Source: Pseudomonas sp. NBRC 111124
Lineage (GTDB): Bacteria > Pseudomonadota > Gammaproteobacteria > Pseudomonadales > Pseudomonadaceae
DNA length: 64,000 bases
Direction of reading: 5' to 3'
Assembly (NCBI RefSeq): GCF_001320245.1
Contig: NZ_BCBA01000021.1
Location: forward strand, 1 to 64,000
Shown: one piece after another, positions 40,765-49,589 of the stretch
Layout: the number at the start of each line of letters is the position of its first letter
Position numbering within the stretch: the first letter of the stretch is position 1
Translations under genes and position numbers: made by a program
The notes under the pieces: generated by a model
Databases searched by the model: none
The model's input: only the letters and a program-made list of their open reading frames with translations
Told to the model about the DNA's origin: nothing

Positions 40765-41028
40765 TCAATTGCCGTTGAGCACCGCTTGGCGTGCCGACGC
40801 GCGAATCTTCCGCTTGCTGCGCTGGACGCCGTAAGCGCCGAGCAGCGGACCGACAGCCAAGCCCACCACCAGGGCGGCAAGTACAGGCACAGCCACCGGC
40901 AATGCCGGCGCCGACCAACCGAAGAGTACTAGGGATACGGCCTGCTGATTCTCCAGCACGAAGAACAGCACCACAGCCGCCAACAGCAGAACGAACAGCG
41001 CCGCCAGGGCGCGCTTCAGGTTACGCAT
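40765..41028 (-). CDS. lapA: LapA/YciS-type small membrane protein (DUF1049)
   Basis: An 87-residue inner-membrane protein with two helices (about 7-27 and 41-65). FFVLENQQAVSLVLFGW is the signature of the LPS-assembly protein A domain. In E. coli the relative works with LapB to control LpxC turnover and so LPS amount. This is not the giant adhesin also called LapA in P. putida. The gene starts 18 bases after ihfB and is probably cotranscribed with it. No lapB is seen in the window. Confidence 0.85.
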   Translation of the reverse strand: MRNLKRALAALFVLLLAAVVLFFVLENQQAVSLVLFGWSAPALPVAVPVLAALVVGLAVGPLLGAYGVQRSKRKIRASARQAVLNGN

Positions 41029-41046
41029 CAGACTGCTCCTCCGGCC

Positions 41047-41343
41047 TCAAGTGTGCTCGTGCTCTTCTTCATTGACCCGATCGCGCAGCTCTTTGCCAGG
41101 TTTGAAATGCGGCACGAACTTGCCTTCGAGCTCAACCGACTGTCCGGTTTTCGGGTTGCGACCCACCCGTGGCGCGCGATAGTGCAGGGAAAAACTGCCG
41201 AAACCTCGGATCTCGATGCGATCTCCGGTGGCCAGGCACTGGGACATCTGTTCAAGCATGGTCTTGATGGCCAACTCTACGTCCTTGGACGAGAGCAGCC
41301 CCTGATGGGTGACAATACGTTCGATCAGCTCCGACTTCGTCAT
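41047..41343 (-). CDS. ihfB: Integration host factor subunit beta
   Basis: A 98-residue DNA-bending protein. [11 protein letters not shown] starts it, [11 protein letters not shown] and the beta-arm region [13 protein letters not shown] follow, with the minor-groove intercalating Pro in RNPKTG. It pairs with IhfA and bends DNA in recombination, replication and many sigma-54 promoters. The gene order rpsA-ihfB-lapA and then wzz is conserved in pseudomonads and marks the O-antigen insertion site. A tract of 14 C lies about 130 bases upstream of its start. Confidence 0.97.
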   Translation of the reverse strand: MTKSELIERIVTHQGLLSSKDVELAIKTMLEQMSQCLATGDRIEIRGFGSFSLHYRAPRVGRNPKTGQSVELEGKFVPHFKPGKELRDRVNEEEHEHT

Positions 41344-41474
41344 ATTTTTCCCTTCGTTATCAAGCAGCTAGATCATTGCTTAATCAGTTTGTAGCACGCT
41401 CGGAGGGATTTGAACAGGGTGGTTCTTGACTTAATAAAAAAATTCAAGATTGGAAGGATAAGAAATAAGAGCCG

Positions 41475-41488
41475 CCCCCCCCCCCCCC
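41475..41488. repeat. Homopolymer tract of 14 C (14 G on the ihfB strand)
   Basis: Fourteen consecutive C are seen in the intergenic region (41,344-41,707) between ihfB and the divergent exported-protein gene. It lies 132-145 bases upstream of the ihfB start and about 220 upstream of the other start. The rest of this stretch is comparatively AT-rich and holds no other gene. Such long tracts are prone to slipped-strand change and to sequencing error. Confidence 0.9.
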
Positions 41489-41707
41489 GCTTCTAGCTGC
41501 CAGGCCAGCTCTTGCCGCAGACAGTATTCATGTCACAAACCGGAAAGGTCGCCAGCGTATACATGAAAATCGTCAGCGCGACCCACCTAAGCCTTGTAGG
41601 ATTTGTCATAATCGCGAGTAGGACGTATCTGCTTTGATCTGACTTAAAGCGGATTGCAAAACACCTAACTTACCTTGCTCGTTGAGTCGTACTCACAAGG
41701 ATCGTTT

Positions 41708-42301
41708 ATGCGGATCTCCCCCTTTTCGCTCGCACTTGCGACCCTCTTAAGCACCCCTGTCAGCTTTGCTCAATCCGGCGGCCAGCCACAACCTTGGGAC
41801 GATGAGCCATCAGCGTTTCTCGGCGTTCCGTTTCAGGGCGACTTCAAAACCCAGGTCCCTGAATGCCCTGACAGCAGTCCCCGCCAAGCGACGCTATGCC
41901 GGACAAGCACCACGGATCCTGACAAGTATGAGATTCACGGATTACCCTACCTTCCGATCAGTTCTGGATACCAGCTTTTCGCAGCCGTGAAAGATGGCGC
42001 TGTCAGCCAGCTGATGCTGACTGGCAACTCCAGCAGCCTCGAATTGGTCAATGATTTTCTGACCGATACCCTGGGGCAACCTAGCTCAAGCCTAAGCCGT
42101 CGGATCCAGTTAAGCTCGGGCGCCTCCTATGAAATGAAGACCATCTCATGGCAAGGCAAGCGAGTCGCCGTGCATTTCCAGCGAAACGAAAGCGACCTGA
42201 GTCGCTATACCGTCACGTTCACACCTTCGGCGGCAGACCTCAAAACCTTGGGGGCTAACTCGGCAGCCGGCGCACCACGCGAACAAACAGCGGTTCGCTG
42301 A
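41708..42301 (+). CDS. Exported protein of unknown function
   Basis: A 197-residue protein with an N-terminal signal peptide (MRISPFSLALATLLSTPVS, cleavage likely after SFAQ) and no further membrane segment. AAGGA precedes the ATG, which decides this start. Two Cys in the first third (VPEC and ATLC) could form a disulphide in the periplasm. No domain was recognised. It is a single gene between ihfB and rpsA, divergent from ihfB and convergent with rpsA, sharing the symmetric terminator at 42.4 kb. Confidence 0.7.
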   Translation: MRISPFSLALATLLSTPVSFAQSGGQPQPWDDEPSAFLGVPFQGDFKTQVPECPDSSPRQATLCRTSTTDPDKYEIHGLPYLPISSGYQLFAAVKDGAVSQLMLTGNSSSLELVNDFLTDTLGQPSSSLSRRIQLSSGASYEMKTISWQGKRVAVHFQRNESDLSRYTVTFTPSAADLKTLGANSAAGAPREQTAVR

Positions 42302-42392
42302 CCTCAACGGGCACGGGCTTCGCCCGTGTTCTCGATGGCTTGACGCAGCGTTAAACCGGCCCACAGCAAACGAACCTGACGAAATAGCAGGC

Positions 42393-42426
42393 AAAAAAAA
42401 GGGTGGCCCGAAGGCCACCCCTTTTT
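42393..42426. terminator. Symmetric terminator between rpsA and the exported-protein gene
   Basis: GGGTGGCC (42,401-42,408) pairs with GGCCACCC (42,413-42,420) around CGAA. Eight A lie on the left and five more T on the right, so it can stop transcription in both directions. It follows rpsA by about 17 bases. Confidence 0.92.
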
Positions 42427-42442
42427 ACCGATCAAACAGAAC

Positions 42443-44119
42443 TCAGTTCTGCTTGGCCATAGCTTCGCGCAGCAGCGCGGCCATGGTGGTGTCGGCAGCC
42501 GCTTCCGGAGCGTTTTTCAGGCTCTGGATGGCTTCACGCTCTTCAGCGTCGTCTTTCGACTTGATCGACAGGCTGATGACACGCGATTTGCGGTCAACGC
42601 TGATGATCTTGGCTTCGATCTCTTCGCCTTCCTTCAGGACGTTACGCGCGTCTTCAACGCGGTCACGGCTGATTTCGGAAGCTTTCAGAGTGGCTTCGAT
42701 GTCGTCGGCCAGGGTGATGATGGCGCCTTTGGCGTCAACTTCTTTCACGATGCCCTTGACGATAGCGCCCTTGTCGTTGACAGCAACGAAGTTGGAGAAC
42801 GGATCGTCTTCCAGCTGCTTGATGCCCAGGGAGATGCGCTCGCGCTCTGGGTCAACCGACAGGATGACGGTTTCCAGCTCGTCGCCCTTCTTGAAACGAC
42901 GTACGGCTTCTTCGCCGGTTTCGTTCCAGGAGATGTCGGACAGGTGAACCAGACCGTCGATGCCGCCGTCCAGACCGATGAAGATACCGAAGTCGGTGAT
43001 CGACTTGATGGTACCGGTGATCTTGTCACCCTTGTTGAACTGGCCGGAGAAGTCTTCCCATGGGTTGGACTTGCACTGCTTGATGCCCAGGGAAATACGA
43101 CGACGCTCTTCGTCGATGTCCAGAACCATGACTTCCACTTCGTCGCCAACCTGAACGACTTTCGACGGGTGGATGTTCTTGTTGGTCCAGTCCATTTCGG
43201 AAACGTGTACCAGACCTTCAACGCCTTCTTCCAGCTCAGCGAAGCAGCCGTAGTCGGTCAGGTTGGTAACGCGAGCCTGTACACGGGTACCTTCTGGGTA
43301 ACGTGCAGTGATAGCGACCCACGGATCTTCGCCCATCTGCTTCAGACCCAGCGAAACGCGGTTGCGCTCACGGTCGAACTTCAGAACGCGTACGTCGACT
43401 TCGTCGCCAACGTTAACGATTTCCGATGGGTGCTTGATGCGCTTCCAAGCCATGTCGGTGATGTGCAGCAGACCGTCGATACCGCCCAGGTCCACGAATG
43501 CGCCGTAGTCGGTGAGGTTCTTGACGATACCTTTGACTTGCTGGCCTTCCTGCAGGGTTTCCAGCAGGGCTTCGCGCTCGGCGGAGTTCTCGGCTTCCAG
43601 CACGCTGCGACGGGAAACGACAACGTTGTTGCGCTTCTGGTCCAGCTTGATGACCTTGAATTCCAGCTCTTTGCCTTCCAGGTGGGTGGTGTCGCGCACT
43701 GGGCGGACATCTACCAGGGAGCCCGGCAGGAACGCACGGATGCCGTTAACGTCGACAGTGAAGCCGCCCTTAACCTTACCGTTGATAACGCCCTTGACCA
43801 CTTCTTCGGCGGCGAAAGCTGCTTCCAGAACAATCCAGCACTCGGCGCGCTTGGCTTTTTCACGGGACAGCTTGGTTTCGCCAAAGCCGTCTTCGACCGC
43901 GTCCAGCGCAACGTGAACTTCGTCACCGACCTTGATGGTCAGCTCGCCAGCTTCGTTGTAGAACTGCTCGAGCGGGATGACGCCCTCGGACTTCAGGCCA
44001 GCGTGTACGGTAACCCAGTCGCCGTCGATGTCGACAACGATACCGGAGATGATGGCACCCGGCTGAAGATTGAGGGTTTTCAGGCTTTCTTCAAAGAGTT
44101 CTGCAAAGCTTTCGCTCAT
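42443..44119 (-). CDS. rpsA: 30S ribosomal protein S1
   Basis: A 558-residue protein made of six S1/OB-fold RNA-binding repeats, the normal gammaproteobacterial form. Repeats are recognisable by recurring patterns such as [29 protein letters not shown] and [16 protein letters not shown]1 brings mRNA to the 30S subunit and unfolds structured leaders. The ATG at 44,119 ([12 protein letters not shown]) is the conserved start. It follows cmk by 124 bases, the classic cmk-rpsA arrangement. Codon use is strongly biased, as for a highly expressed gene. Confidence 0.98.
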   Translation of the reverse strand: MSESFAELFEESLKTLNLQPGAIISGIVVDIDGDWVTVHAGLKSEGVIPLEQFYNEAGELTIKVGDEVHVALDAVEDGFGETKLSREKAKRAECWIVLEAAFAAEEVVKGVINGKVKGGFTVDVNGIRAFLPGSLVDVRPVRDTTHLEGKELEFKVIKLDQKRNNVVVSRRSVLEAENSAEREALLETLQEGQQVKGIVKNLTDYGAFVDLGGIDGLLHITDMAWKRIKHPSEIVNVGDEVDVRVLKFDRERNRVSLGLKQMGEDPWVAITARYPEGTRVQARVTNLTDYGCFAELEEGVEGLVHVSEMDWTNKNIHPSKVVQVGDEVEVMVLDIDEERRRISLGIKQCKSNPWEDFSGQFNKGDKITGTIKSITDFGIFIGLDGGIDGLVHLSDISWNETGEEAVRRFKKGDELETVILSVDPERERISLGIKQLEDDPFSNFVAVNDKGAIVKGIVKEVDAKGAIITLADDIEATLKASEISRDRVEDARNVLKEGEEIEAKIISVDRKSRVISLSIKSKDDAEEREAIQSLKNAPEAAADTTMAALLREAMAKQN

Positions 44120-44243
44120 TTTAATTCCTGTAGATTCGGGCGAAACATACGCCCCTCGCCACATTCCAGACAATGTGGGTTTGTTTTAAGTAAAGGAAAG
44201 CCGGCAGGACGTTGACTGGTGCCCCTGCCTGCTCTCCTGGCTA

Positions 44244-44930
44244 TCAGACCAAGTCGCGCTGGGCGAGCTCGCTTCTGATACGTTGCAGCACCTGCTCGAT
44301 GGACAACTCGGTAGAGTCCAGCTGAATGGCATCGGCCGCTGGTTTCAGCGGGGCCACTGCACGCTGGGTGTCACGCTCATCGCGCGCACGAATGTCATCT
44401 AGCAGACTCGACAGACTAACATCTTCACCTTTGCCCTTCAACTGCAGGTAGCGGCGACGGGCACGCTCCTCGGCACTGGCGGTGAGGAAGACCTTCAGCG
44501 GCGCGTCCGGAAACACCACAGTGCCCATGTCGCGACCGTCTGCGATCAGGCCTGGCATTTCCCGGAATGCCCGCTGACGCTCCAGCAGCGCGTCACGCAC
44601 TGCCGGCAGCGAAGCGACCATCGAAGCACCGGCACCGACGGTTTCGGTACGGATGACCTGGCTGACGTCCTCACCTTCAAGGATGGTCTGCTGAAGCTTA
44701 CCGGGCTGGGCGGCAATGAATTGCACGTCCAGATGGGCGGCAAGCTTGGTCAGCAGCTCTTCGTTGGTCAGGTCGACGCCGTGGTTGCTGGCATTGAAGG
44801 CCAACAACCGGTAAAGCGCGCCCGAGTCCAGCAGGTGCCAACCGAGCTCGCGGGCCAGCAATCCGGCGACCGTGCCTTTACCGGAGCCGCTTGGGCCGTC
44901 GATGGTGATGACCGGTACCTGGGTATTCAC
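44244..44930 (-). CDS. cmk: Cytidylate kinase
   Basis: A 228-residue P-loop kinase that phosphorylates CMP and dCMP with ATP. The Walker A is GPSGSGKGT just after the N terminus, and [17 protein letters not shown] binds the monophosphate. The start is the GTG at 44,930, overlapping the tyrA-aroA stop by four bases (GTGA), so translation is coupled. Confidence 0.96.
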   Translation of the reverse strand: MNTQVPVITIDGPSGSGKGTVAGLLARELGWHLLDSGALYRLLAFNASNHGVDLTNEELLTKLAAHLDVQFIAAQPGKLQQTILEGEDVSQVIRTETVGAGASMVASLPAVRDALLERQRAFREMPGLIADGRDMGTVVFPDAPLKVFLTASAEERARRRYLQLKGKGEDVSLSSLLDDIRARDERDTQRAVAPLKPAADAIQLDSTELSIEQVLQRIRSELAQRDLV

Positions 44931-47179
44931 GCTTTGCCCTCTTCGGCGACGCGGATACCGACATCGGCGCACAGTTTGAGGAAGTTCGGGAACGAGGTGG
45001 CGACGTTGGCGCAGTCATGGATGCGGATCGGCGCGCTGGCACGCAGCGAAGCGACGCTGAAGGCCATGGCGATACGGTGGTCGCCGTGACCGTGCACTTC
45101 GCCACCGCCAAGCTGGCCACCCTCGATGATGATGCCGTCCGGGGTCGGCTCGCATTTGATGCCCAGGGTAATCAGGCCGTCGGCCATGACCTGGATGCGG
45201 TCGGATTCTTTCACCCGCAGTTCTTCGGCGCCACGCAGCACGGTACGCCCTTCGGCGCAGGCGGCGGCAACGAACAGCACCGGGAATTCGTCGATGGCCA
45301 GCGGGACCAGCTCTTCAGGGATGTCGATGCCCTTCAGCCTGGCGCCACGCACGCGCAGGTCGGCCACTGGCTCGCCGCCGACTTCACGCTGGTTCTCCAG
45401 GGTGATGTCGCCGCCCATCAGGCGCAGGATGTCGATCACGCCGGTACGGGTCGGGTTGATGCCGACGTGTTCGAGCACCAGCTCGGAGCCTTCGGCAATC
45501 GATGCAGCGACCAGGAAGAACGCCGCCGACGAGATGTCAGCCGGCACTTCGATACGGGTGGCGGTGAGTTTGCCACCGGACTGCAGTGAGGCGACCGGGC
45601 CGTTGCTTTCGACCGAGTAGCCGAAACCGCGCAGCATGCGCTCGGTATGGTCACGGGTCGGCGCAGGCTCAGTAACGGTGGTCTTGCCATCGGCGTACAG
45701 GCCGGCCAGCAAGATGCAGGATTTGACCTGGGCGCTGGCCATCGGCAGCGTGTAGGTCAGCCCCTTGAGCTTGCTGCCACCGCGAATGGTCAGCGGCGGA
45801 CGGCCGTCAGGGCCGGTTTCGACCACAGCGCCCATTTCCCGCAGCGGGTTGGCCACACGGTTCATCGGGCGCTTGGACAGCGAGGCATCGCCGGTCATGG
45901 TGACGTCGAACGGCTGGCCGGCCAGCAGGCCGGAGAGCAGGCGCATCGAGGTGCCGGAGTTGCCGACATACAGCGGACCAGGCGGCGGCTTGAGACCGTG
46001 CAGGCCAACGCCATGGATGGTCACGCGGCCGTGGTTCGGGCCTTCAATGACGACACCCATGTCGCGGAATGCCTGCAGGGTCGCCAGGGCGTCCTCGCCT
46101 TCGAGGAAACCTTCGACTTCGGTCGTGCCTTCGGCCAGCGAGCCGAGCATGATCGAACGGTGGGAAATCGACTTGTCGCCCGGTACGCGGATTCGCCCGG
46201 TCAGGCGGCCACCCGGTTGGGCCAGGAAAATCAGATCGTTGGCGTTCATAGCGTCCACATAGGCCCGGCGGGCCAGGATTTTACTGAAATGCTCGCGGGC
46301 AACGCGTGCACGGGTGAAAACACCCAGCAGCTGGTGCCCGTCCCCAGCATCGACCGCGTCGCGCAAGGCGTCGAGGTCGCTGCGAAATGTGTCCAGGGTG
46401 CGCAGGACAGCCTCGCGGTTGGCGAGGAAGATGTCGTGCCACATGGTCGGGTCGCTGCCGGCGATTCGTGTGAAATCGCGGAAACCTCCCGCAGCGTACC
46501 GGAAGATGTCGAGGTTTTCATTGCGCTTGGCCAGCGAATCGACCAAGCCGAAGGCCAGCAGGTGGGGCAAGTGGCTGGTGGCGGCCAGCACTTGGTCATG
46601 GCGCTCCACCGGCATGTGCTCGACATCGGCATCCAGTGCGCGCCACAGGCGATCGACCAACGCCAGGGCGGCCGGGTCGGTTTCTTCCAGGGGCGTGAGG
46701 ATGACTTTGTGACGACGGAACAGGGTGGCGTTGGCGGCCTCTACCCCACTCTGCTCGGAGCCGGCGATCGGGTGGCCGGGCACGAAGCGCGGCAGGCGCT
46801 GGCTGCTCTCGTTTACAAAAACGGCACGAGCCTCGCGCACGACATTGCCCTTGGCGCTGCCGACGTCGGTGATGATCGCGTCGCCGAGGTCGAGCCGGGC
46901 CAGGCGAGCCAATACCTTTTCCATGGCCAGGATCGGCACGGCGAGCTGGATGACATCGGCGCCGACACAGGCGGTGGCGAGGTCGGCTTCGCAGCGGTCG
47001 ACTACGCCCAGGTCCACGGCCAGCTTGCGCGACGGAGCGTCAAGGTCGACGCCGACCACTTCACGGCACAGGCCGCTTTCACGCAGGCCCTTGGCGAAGG
47101 AACCGCCGATCAGGCCGAGGCCGACCACGACCAGGCGATTGATGATTGGCGCGGGTTTGGTGTTTGCTGCATTTACCAC
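44927..47179 (-). CDS. tyrA-aroA: Fused prephenate dehydrogenase / EPSP synthase
   Basis: A 750-residue bifunctional protein. The N-terminal 300 residues are Tyr[17 protein letters not shown] (NAD site) and [11 protein letters not shown]; it makes 4-hydroxyphenylpyruvate or arogenate-derived tyrosine. From about residue 315 the protein is Aro[25 protein letters not shown] and SLSKRPMNR; it forms 5-enolpyruvylshikimate 3-phosphate. This fusion is typical of pseudomonads. The start is GTG at 47,179. It lies in the serC-pheA-tyrA/aroA-cmk-rpsA order, separated from pheA by a REP pair. Confidence 0.96.
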   Translation of the reverse strand: MVNAANTKPAPIINRLVVVGLGLIGGSFAKGLRESGLCREVVGVDLDAPSRKLAVDLGVVDRCEADLATACVGADVIQLAVPILAMEKVLARLARLDLGDAIITDVGSAKGNVVREARAVFVNESSQRLPRFVPGHPIAGSEQSGVEAANATLFRRHKVILTPLEETDPAALALVDRLWRALDADVEHMPVERHDQVLAATSHLPHLLAFGLVDSLAKRNENLDIFRYAAGGFRDFTRIAGSDPTMWHDIFLANREAVLRTLDTFRSDLDALRDAVDAGDGHQLLGVFTRARVAREHFSKILARRAYVDAMNANDLIFLAQPGGRLTGRIRVPGDKSISHRSIMLGSLAEGTTEVEGFLEGEDALATLQAFRDMGVVIEGPNHGRVTIHGVGLHGLKPPPGPLYVGNSGTSMRLLSGLLAGQPFDVTMTGDASLSKRPMNRVANPLREMGAVVETGPDGRPPLTIRGGSKLKGLTYTLPMASAQVKSCILLAGLYADGKTTVTEPAPTRDHTERMLRGFGYSVESNGPVASLQSGGKLTATRIEVPADISSAAFFLVAASIAEGSELVLEHVGINPTRTGVIDILRLMGGDITLENQREVGGEPVADLRVRGARLKGIDIPEELVPLAIDEFPVLFVAAACAEGRTVLRGAEELRVKESDRIQVMADGLITLGIKCEPTPDGIIIEGGQLGGGEVHGHGDHRIAMAFSVASLRASAPIRIHDCANVATSFPNFLKLCADVGIRVAEEGKA

Positions 47180-47225
47180 TGGTGCGAACCCTGTTCAGAA
47201 ATCTTGGCAGTCTGTGAGGCCGACT

Positions 47226-47327
47226 GGGGCCGCTGCGCGCCCCTTCGCGGGGCAAGCCCGCTCCTACAAGGGGTTGCGAATCATTGTAGGAGCGGGCTTG
47301 CCCCGCGAAGGGCTGCGCAGCAGCCCC
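47226..47327. repeat. Inverted REP pair between pheA and tyrA-aroA
   Basis: Two arms of about 44 bases face each other around a 14-base centre. They match except for a few bases near the outer ends; the inner 29 bases (from CCCTTCGCGGGG to CTCCTACAA) are identical after reversal. The core is the P. putida-type REP sequence. It may stabilise mRNA ends or stop transcription between pheA and tyrA-aroA. Confidence 0.9.
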
Positions 47328-47339
47328 AAAGCCCCTGAA

Positions 47340-48434
47340 TCAAAGCACTGCCTTTGGATAGGAACCCAGCACCTTGAGCGCCACGGCCTCCTGGCTGATC
47401 TTCTCCAGCACCGCCTTGATCAGCGGGTCGCGGTGGTGGCCGACGAAGTCGATGAAGAACACGTACGTCCACTTGCCGCTGCGCGATGGGCGGGTTTCGA
47501 TACGGGTCAGGTCGATGCCGTTCTCGTGAAACGGCACCAGCAGCTCATGCAGCGCACCTGGCTTGTTGCTCATCGAGACGATGATCGAGGTCTTGTCGTC
47601 GCCGGTCGGCGGCACTTCCTGCTGACCGATCATCAGGAAGCGCGTGGAGTTGTCCGGGCGGTCTTCGATCTTTTCAGCCAGACGGGTCAGCCCATACAGG
47701 TTGGCCGCCATGTCGCCGGCGATCGCCGCCGAGTTCCACTCGCCCTTGACCCGCTTGGCCGCCTCAGCATTGCTCGACACAGCCACGCGCTCGACGTTCG
47801 GGTAATGCGCGTCCAGCCACTTGCGGCATTGGGCCAGCGACTGGGCGTGGGAGTAGATGCGGGTGATGCTGTTGGTCTTGGTGTTCTCGCCCACCAGCAG
47901 ATGGTGGTGGATGCGCAGCTCGACTTCGCCGCAGATCACCATGTCGTGCTCGAGGAAGCTGTCCAGGGTGTGACTGACCGCGCCCTCGGTGGAGTTTTCC
48001 ACCGGCACCACGCCGAAGTTGACGGCACCGGCCGCCACTTCACGGAACACTTCGTCGATGGCCGCCATCGGGCGGCTGACCACGGCGTGGCCGAAGTGCT
48101 TCATCGCCGCCGCCTGGGTGAAGGTACCCTCAGGGCCGAGGTAGGCAACCTTGAGTGGCTCCTCCAGGGCCAGGCAGGACGACATGATTTCGCGGAAAAG
48201 CCGCGCCATCTCTTCGTTGCCCAGCGGCCCCTTGTTGCGCTCCATCACGCGCTTGAGCACGGCGGCTTCACGCTCTGGGCGGTAGAACACCGGCTTTTCG
48301 CCCTCAGGCAGCGAAGCCGTCTTGACCCGCGCCACTTCTTCAGCGCAGCGGGCGCGGTCGCTGATCAGCTCGAGGATCTTCTCGTCGAGGCTGTCGATGC
48401 GAACGCGCAGGGCTTTGAGTTCCTGTTCGGACAT
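47340..48434 (-). CDS. pheA: Bifunctional chorismate mutase / prephenate dehydratase
   Basis: A 364-residue enzyme of phenylalanine synthesis. Residues 1 to about 90 are the AroQ-type mutase (LRVRIDSLDEKILELISDRA). The dehydratase domain begins at VAYLGPEGTFTQAAA and contains NSTEGAVSHTLD. A C-terminal ACT domain (PGALHELLVPF, LTRIETRPSR) gives feedback control by phenylalanine; the usual ESRP motif reads ETRP. The ATG at 48,434 overlaps the serC stop by one base. Confidence 0.96.
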   Translation of the reverse strand: MSEQELKALRVRIDSLDEKILELISDRARCAEEVARVKTASLPEGEKPVFYRPEREAAVLKRVMERNKGPLGNEEMARLFREIMSSCLALEEPLKVAYLGPEGTFTQAAAMKHFGHAVVSRPMAAIDEVFREVAAGAVNFGVVPVENSTEGAVSHTLDSFLEHDMVICGEVELRIHHHLLVGENTKTNSITRIYSHAQSLAQCRKWLDAHYPNVERVAVSSNAEAAKRVKGEWNSAAIAGDMAANLYGLTRLAEKIEDRPDNSTRFLMIGQQEVPPTGDDKTSIIVSMSNKPGALHELLVPFHENGIDLTRIETRPSRSGKWTYVFFIDFVGHHRDPLIKAVLEKISQEAVALKVLGSYPKAVL

Positions 48435-49519
48435 CAGCCGTGCTCCTTCTCGAATTCGGCCATGTAGGCCACCAGGCCTTCTACTGCTTCAAGGCCCAGG
48501 GCGTTGTAGATCGAGGCGCGCATGCCGCCGACCGAACGGTGGCCCTTGAGGTTGAGCAGGCCACGGGCGTCGGCGCCAGCCAGGAAGGCCTTGTCCAGGC
48601 GCTCGTCAGCCAGGCGGAACGGCACGTTCATCCACGACCGGGCGTTGTGCGCGATCGGGTTGGTGTAGAACTCGCTGGCGTCGATGAAGCCGTACAGGCG
48701 GTCTTTCTTGGCGCGGTTGCGCTGCTCCATGGCTTCGACGCCACCTTGCGCCTTGAGCCACTCGAACACCAGGCCCGAGAGATACCAGGAATAGGTGGCC
48801 GGGGTGTTGTACATCGAGCCATTGTCAGCCGCGACCTTGTAATCGAGCATGGTCGGGCAGCTGCTGCGGGCTCGACCGAGCAGGTCTTCACGGACGATCA
48901 CCACCACCAGGCCGCTCGGGCCGATGTTCTTCTGTGCACCGGCGTAGATCATGCCGTACTGCGAGACGTCGATCGGGCGCGAGAGGATGTCGGAGGACAT
49001 GTCGACCACCAGCGGGACGTCGCCGGTTTCAGGAACCCAGTCGAACTGCAGGCCACCAATGGTCTCGTTGGACGCATAGTGGACGTAGGCAGCGTTCTTG
49101 GTCAGCTTCCACTCGTTCTGGCCAGGGATGGCCAGGTAATCGTAAGGCTTGGCGCTGGCGGCAACGTTGACGGTGCCGAAGCGGCGCGCTTCTTCGATGG
49201 CCTTTTTCGACCAGATACCGGTTTCGACGTAGTCGGCAGTGCCGTTTTCCGGCAGCAGGTTCAGCGGGATTTCGGCGAACTGCTGGCTGGCACCGCCCTG
49301 CAGGAACAGGACCTTGTAGTTGGAGGGGACGGACAGCAGGTCACGCAGGTCCTGCTCGGCCTTTTCGGCGATGGCCACGTAGTCGTCGCTGCGATGGCTC
49401 ATTTCCATCACCGACAAGCCCTTGCCGTTCCAGTCCAGCATCTCGGCCTGGGCACGCTGCAACACAGCGTCAGGAAGCGCGGCAGGGCCTGCGCAGAAGT
49501 TAAAGGCTCGTTTGCTCAC
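48434..49519 (-). CDS. serC: Phosphoserine aminotransferase
   Basis: A 361-residue PLP enzyme converting 3-phosphohydroxypyruvate to phosphoserine, and also serving pyridoxal phosphate synthesis. RAFNFCAGPAALP opens the protein and the PLP lysine is Lys197 in AGAQKNIGPSG. The GTG at 49,519 gives the conserved N terminus (SKRAFNF); the open frame ten codons upstream is not conserved. It lies between gyrA and pheA on one strand. Confidence 0.96.
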   Translation of the reverse strand: MSKRAFNFCAGPAALPDAVLQRAQAEMLDWNGKGLSVMEMSHRSDDYVAIAEKAEQDLRDLLSVPSNYKVLFLQGGASQQFAEIPLNLLPENGTADYVETGIWSKKAIEEARRFGTVNVAASAKPYDYLAIPGQNEWKLTKNAAYVHYASNETIGGLQFDWVPETGDVPLVVDMSSDILSRPIDVSQYGMIYAGAQKNIGPSGLVVVIVREDLLGRARSSCPTMLDYKVAADNGSMYNTPATYSWYLSGLVFEWLKAQGGVEAMEQRNRAKKDRLYGFIDASEFYTNPIAHNARSWMNVPFRLADERLDKAFLAGADARGLLNLKGHRSVGGMRASIYNALGLEAVEGLVAYMAEFEKEHG

Positions 49520-49551
49520 ATCCACTCTCGCTCTGCTCTTATCAGTCAAAC

Positions 49552-49571
49552 GGGGCGACCTTGGTCGCCCC
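49552..49571 (-). terminator. Hairpin after gyrA
   Basis: GGGGCGACC and GGTCGCCCC form a perfect nine-base inverted repeat with almost no loop, 18 bases after the gyrA stop. Only a short T-rich stretch follows on the minus strand, so it is a weak or Rho-assisted terminator, or an mRNA-end stabiliser. Confidence 0.6.
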
Positions 49572-49589
49572 GCTCGGGTTTACGCTTGC

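Noticed and set aside
42944..44215. Open frame of 423 codons opposite rpsA
   Set aside because: Its repetitive sequence only mirrors the repeated S1 domains of rpsA; no ribosome-binding site or homology supports it.
45647..48467. Long plus-strand open frames opposite tyrA-aroA and pheA (563 and 580 codons)
   Set aside because: They run across gene borders and the REP pair and have no domain pattern; they are shadows of the real minus-strand genes.
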